DNA from: an uncultured Sphingobacteriia bacterium
GTDB lineage: Bacteria > Bacteroidota > Bacteroidia > Chitinophagales > Chitinophagaceae
NCBI GenBank assembly: GCA_945957225.1
Contig: CAMFKK010000013.1
Span: 1 to 17,310, forward strand
Reading direction: 5' to 3'
DNA length: 17,310 nt
Shown here: positions 15,088-17,310 of the stretch, in pieces
Layout: every line of letters starts with the position of its first letter
Numbering within the stretch: position 1 is the first letter of the stretch
Program-made: the position numbers and the translations under genes
The notes under the pieces: generated by a model
The model's input: the letters and a program-made list of their open reading frames with translations, nothing else
What the model was told of the DNA's origin: nothing
Databases searched by the model: none

Positions 15088-16062
15088 ATGATCTTAGTAA
15101 CCGGCGCAACAGGATTGGTAGGTTCACACCTGATAAGCCAGTTGGTATCAGAAGGCAAACAAGTTAGGGCCCTGTATAGATCCACTATTCCAAAGTTTTC
15201 TGGGGCAGAAAAGATAGACTGGTTTCAGGCCGATATCTTAGACGTGGTGGCGCTAGAAGCCGCCATGGAAGGGATTAGAGAAGTTTATCACTGCGCAGCC
15301 ATTGTTTCTTTTAGTGACAAGGGACAAGAAGCCATGCACTTAACCAATATTGGAGGAACAGCCAATATGGTAAATGCTTCACTAGAAGCTGGGATTCGCA
15401 AAATGGTTTTTGTAAGTTCTGTAGCAGCACTGGGAAGAATCAGAACAGACCAGGCCATTAATGAGACCATGGACTGGACAGAAGAAACATCTAATAGCGA
15501 ATATGGCAAAACCAAATACCTAGCCGAAATGGAGGTCTGGAGGGGCATTGGAGAGGGTTTAAACGCAGTGATTGTCAACCCCGTAATCATTCTTGGATCA
15601 GGTGATTGGACCAAGGGGTCATCGGCTATTTTTAAATCGGCCTATGACCAATTTCCATGGTACACAGAAGGAAGTAGCGGATTTGTAGACGTACTAGACG
15701 TAGTAGCCGCTATGCAGGCACTTATGGAATCAGAGATTAGTGCACAACGTTTTATTTTAAGTGGTGCCAATCTGGGCTATCGCGATGTCTTCAACCTGAT
15801 TGCGGATGGATTTGGTAAAAAAAGACCACATTTAAAAGTGAGTCCATTGCTAGCAGAAATTGTTTGGAGACTAGAAGGCATCAAAACTTTGTTCACAGGA
15901 AAACAACCCCTGCTCACCAAAGAAACATCGCGCACAGCAAGGGCCAAAGTGGTTTTTGACAATAGTAAATTATTAAAAGCCCTACCCAATTTTCAATACC
16001 ATGCACCCGTTGACTCCATCAATCGCATCTGTGCTGAGTTGAAAAAAATACATAACTTGTAG
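15088..16062 (+). CDS. NAD(P)-dependent epimerase/reductase (extended SDR family)
   Basis: This 324-residue cytoplasmic protein of the extended short-chain dehydrogenase family resembles the dihydroflavonol-4-reductase/nucleoside-diphosphate-sugar epimerase group. The N-terminal Rossmann dinucleotide motif is VTGATGLVG with the glycines at 6, 9 and 12. The catalytic residues are Ser110/Ser111 (FVSSVAALG) and Tyr139 with Lys143 (YGKTK). The C-terminal substrate region (from about 185) contains a membrane-proximal-like segment around 250-285 but no clear helix. It follows the Fur gene after 33 bp with no visible promoter and may be read from the same transcript. The substrate is unknown. Confidence 0.87.
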   Translation: MILVTGATGLVGSHLISQLVSEGKQVRALYRSTIPKFSGAEKIDWFQADILDVVALEAAMEGIREVYHCAAIVSFSDKGQEAMHLTNIGGTANMVNASLEAGIRKMVFVSSVAALGRIRTDQAINETMDWTEETSNSEYGKTKYLAEMEVWRGIGEGLNAVIVNPVIILGSGDWTKGSSAIFKSAYDQFPWYTEGSSGFVDVLDVVAAMQALMESEISAQRFILSGANLGYRDVFNLIADGFGKKRPHLKVSPLLAEIVWRLEGIKTLFTGKQPLLTKETSRTARAKVVFDNSKLLKALPNFQYHAPVDSINRICAELKKIHNL

Positions 16063-16075
16063 GAAGCTCCTAGCA

Positions 16076-16648
16076 TTGAAAAAGACACTCCACTATATCC
16101 TGATCTTACTAAGCGCTGCTTTGTTGCAGACAAAGTTTCTTACTGCACAAGACAACTCATCAGCAACCAATTCAACAACTCAAAAGCAGGCTATCTTACT
16201 AGGACAATGCTCTCCCAAACTATTGGAGCAGGAACCTTTTGCTAAATGGTTCATCCCAAATTTTGAAAAATACCAAGTAGATAGTTCCCTTATAACTGCA
16301 CTCAAAAAAGCATTCAAGGGCAAACGCATGGAATTTTTTGTAGGAACCTGGTGCGGAGAAAGCCGCGCCGACATGCCTGGTGTATTGAAGATTTTACAAG
16401 CCGCTCAAGTAGATAGTAGTCAATTCAAATTAATCTTTTTAAACAATAGCGGCAGCATGAACAGACAGAGTCCGGGACACGAGGAAGAAGGGAAAAACAT
16501 AGTTCGCGTGCCTACTTATATTCTCTACAAAGGCAAAAAAGAAATTGGTCGCATCATTGATGCACCAAAAGAATCATTTGAGAAAGATCTGTTGAAAATC
16601 TTAACGGGCAAACCCTATAAACCCCATTTTAGCGATTTGGTTTTATAA
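16076..16648 (+). CDS. Secreted thioredoxin-fold protein with CxxS site
   Basis: This 190-residue protein probably starts at TTG (16076). The reading from there gives a good signal peptide (MKKTLHYILILLSAALLQTK, then FLTAQ), and the next in-frame Met is at residue 85, inside the fold. A thioredoxin domain covers about 80-180. The active site reads TWCGESRADMP, so the first Cys (93) is kept and the second is Ser96. The cis-proline segment is VPTYILYKGKK with Pro146. A CxxS site is usually monothiol: it can form mixed disulfides or isomerise them but cannot act as a simple dithiol reductase. The gene begins 13 bp after the epimerase stop. Partners are unknown. Confidence 0.75.
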   Translation: MKKTLHYILILLSAALLQTKFLTAQDNSSATNSTTQKQAILLGQCSPKLLEQEPFAKWFIPNFEKYQVDSSLITALKKAFKGKRMEFFVGTWCGESRADMPGVLKILQAAQVDSSQFKLIFLNNSGSMNRQSPGHEEEGKNIVRVPTYILYKGKKEIGRIIDAPKESFEKDLLKILTGKPYKPHFSDLVL

Positions 16649-16708
16649 ACTTCCCCGTTAGCAGTTATTAATATGAAATGAATTGACTAAATTGGCTTAT
16701 TCTCAAGT

Positions 16709-17050
16709 TTGAAAAACCTATTAGCTCTCATATTATCCCTATCCCTTTTTGCACCGCCTTATGCAAAATTGTTGCTCTATGCAGACTGTTCATTTAAAGC
16801 CATGATGAATGAAGACCCTCGCTTTTGTGAATGTAGCAAGATCATAGACGTAGCACCTTATCCCAACACAGATGGTCAATCAGAAAAGCAACAAAATCTA
16901 GAACAGAAAACTGATTGGAAATATATAGCCCAAGAAAAATTCCAGTTTCAATCTTCGCTTCAAACAACTGCTACTAGCTTTCAAACCAAGCAGCATAACA
17001 GCATTCCCATCCAGCACCTAGGATCTGTGTTTCATCCTCCCAAGCCATAG
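16709..17050 (+). CDS. Small secreted Cys-containing protein, function unknown
   Basis: This 113-residue protein has no homologue I recognise with certainty. With a TTG start at 16709 it begins with a signal peptide (MKNLLALILSLSLFAPPYA). The mature part has three cysteines (Cys27, Cys40, Cys42, the last two as CEC), a Gln-rich middle, and ends SVFHPPKP. Small Bacteroidota proteins with scattered Cys and a C-terminal HPP-type ending often precede metal-efflux or TonB-dependent receptor genes, so a metal-related role is possible, but this is a weak analogy. No ATG alternative exists in frame near the 5' end. It is followed after 46 bp by a lipoprotein gene. Confidence 0.5.
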   Translation: MKNLLALILSLSLFAPPYAKLLLYADCSFKAMMNEDPRFCECSKIIDVAPYPNTDGQSEKQQNLEQKTDWKYIAQEKFQFQSSLQTTATSFQTKQHNSIPIQHLGSVFHPPKP

Positions 17051-17073
17051 GATTACATATCAGTTAATCCTAT
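17047..17073. terminator. 9-bp perfect inverted repeat, possible terminator or operator
   Basis: ATAGGATTA and TAATCCTAT form a perfect inverted repeat separated by 9 nt. The left arm contains the TAG stop codon of the small secreted protein gene. The stem is AT-rich and followed only by TTATC, so it is a poor intrinsic terminator; a regulator-binding site before the lipoprotein gene is equally possible. Confidence 0.4.
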
Positions 17074-17096
17074 TTATCAATGCTAATTTATATCAG

Positions 17097-17310
17097 ATGA
17101 AACCAATCATGCTGGTGATCGTCACTATGTGGCTGATCTCCTGTAACCATACTCGTATGGTTCAAACCAACGCGTCCACCAATCAATCAAACACAGTTAA
17201 TCAATTAGTCAAAAGCAATGCCAATCAAACTGCTAATGGCAATAACCAGAGCAATATGAATGGCAATCAAACAATCACCCATTTATTGGGTATTCACCCC
17301 ATTGCAGACC
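17097..17310 (+). CDS. Lipoprotein, Asn/Gln-rich, 3' end cut by window edge
   Basis: From the ATG at 17097 an open frame of 71 codons runs off the end of the window. It begins MKPIMLVIVTMWLISCNHT, a lipoprotein signal peptide with the lipobox LISC and the lipidated Cys16. The following segment is very rich in Asn and Gln (for example NQTANGNNQSNMNGNQ, roughly residues 43-58) and probably forms a flexible linker between the lipid anchor and a domain that lies beyond the window. The remaining visible residues (THLLGIHPIAD) are too few to identify a family. Membrane location is inferred from the lipobox. Confidence 0.6.
   Translation, partial: MKPIMLVIVTMWLISCNHTRMVQTNASTNQSNTVNQLVKSNANQTANGNNQSNMNGNQTITHLLGIHPIAD

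Noticed and set aside
16060..16072. Small inverted repeat TAGGA-AGC-TCCTA between the epimerase and thioredoxin-like genes
   Set aside because: Arms of 5 bp without a U-tract in a 13-bp gap; too short to call a terminator or operator.
17150..17285. Possible tandem DNA repeat in the Asn/Gln-rich stretch of the lipoprotein gene
   Set aside because: The AAT/CAA pattern reflects codon composition of an Asn/Gln-rich linker; no exact repeating unit is maintained.
1..17310. CRISPR arrays, tRNA or rRNA genes, insertion sequences, phage or toxin-antitoxin genes
   Set aside because: No regularly spaced repeats, cloverleaf-like segments, transposase motifs or terminal inverted repeats were found by reading both strands.

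Overview
The window looks like chromosomal DNA from a member of the Bacteroidota, most plausibly the family Chitinophagaceae. The reasons are moderate-to-low GC, no recognisable Shine-Dalgarno sequences, repeated TAnnTTTG -7 promoter elements, and family types typical of that phylum: DUF4369/TlpA-like thioredoxins, paired rhomboids with a C-terminal DUF6576-like tail, membrane-anchored endonuclease/exonuclease/phosphatase (EEP) proteins, and a bacterial GH3 protein. The genus is not determined. I see no tRNA, rRNA, CRISPR array, insertion sequence or phage gene. Genes are packed with short gaps, and no gene-free stretch exceeds 300 bases.

Left part (1-6340). A multi-pass membrane protein, probably of the GT-C type, runs rightward and converges on a leftward pair: lptB (lipopolysaccharide transport ATPase), then a GH3-family adenylating enzyme. 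metF (methylenetetrahydrofolate reductase) diverges from lptB and converges on a secreted thioredoxin-like protein.

Middle (6389-13468). A rightward run holds rlmD (23S rRNA m5U methyltransferase, probably starting at a GTG directly behind a promoter), an active-looking rhomboid protease, a second rhomboid that has lost its catalytic serine, two tandem membrane-anchored EEP proteins, and cysS (cysteinyl-tRNA synthetase). Between the last EEP gene and cysS lies a 13-codon open reading frame, 11864-11905, encoding MFLLCHTSCCCCC. It starts 6 nt behind a -7-like element. This is a strong candidate for a leaderless polycysteine leader peptide that senses charged tRNA-Cys and controls cysS. It is the most interesting signal in the window.

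Right part (13469-17310). A leftward MerC-like membrane protein diverges from a rightward SCO1/SenC copper chaperone gene and a Fur-family regulator gene. A perfect palindrome, TGCAAC-TTT-GTTGCA, fills the promoter spacer of the MerC gene and is a likely operator for the neighbouring Fur-family protein. Then come an NAD-dependent epimerase/reductase, a secreted thioredoxin-fold protein with a CxxS site, a small secreted Cys-containing protein (both of these appear to start with TTG), and the first part of an Asn/Gln-rich lipoprotein cut by the window edge.

A cross-cutting observation is that several start codons lie exactly 5-6 nt after a TAnnTTTG or TAnnTTG element, so these mRNAs are predicted to be leaderless.
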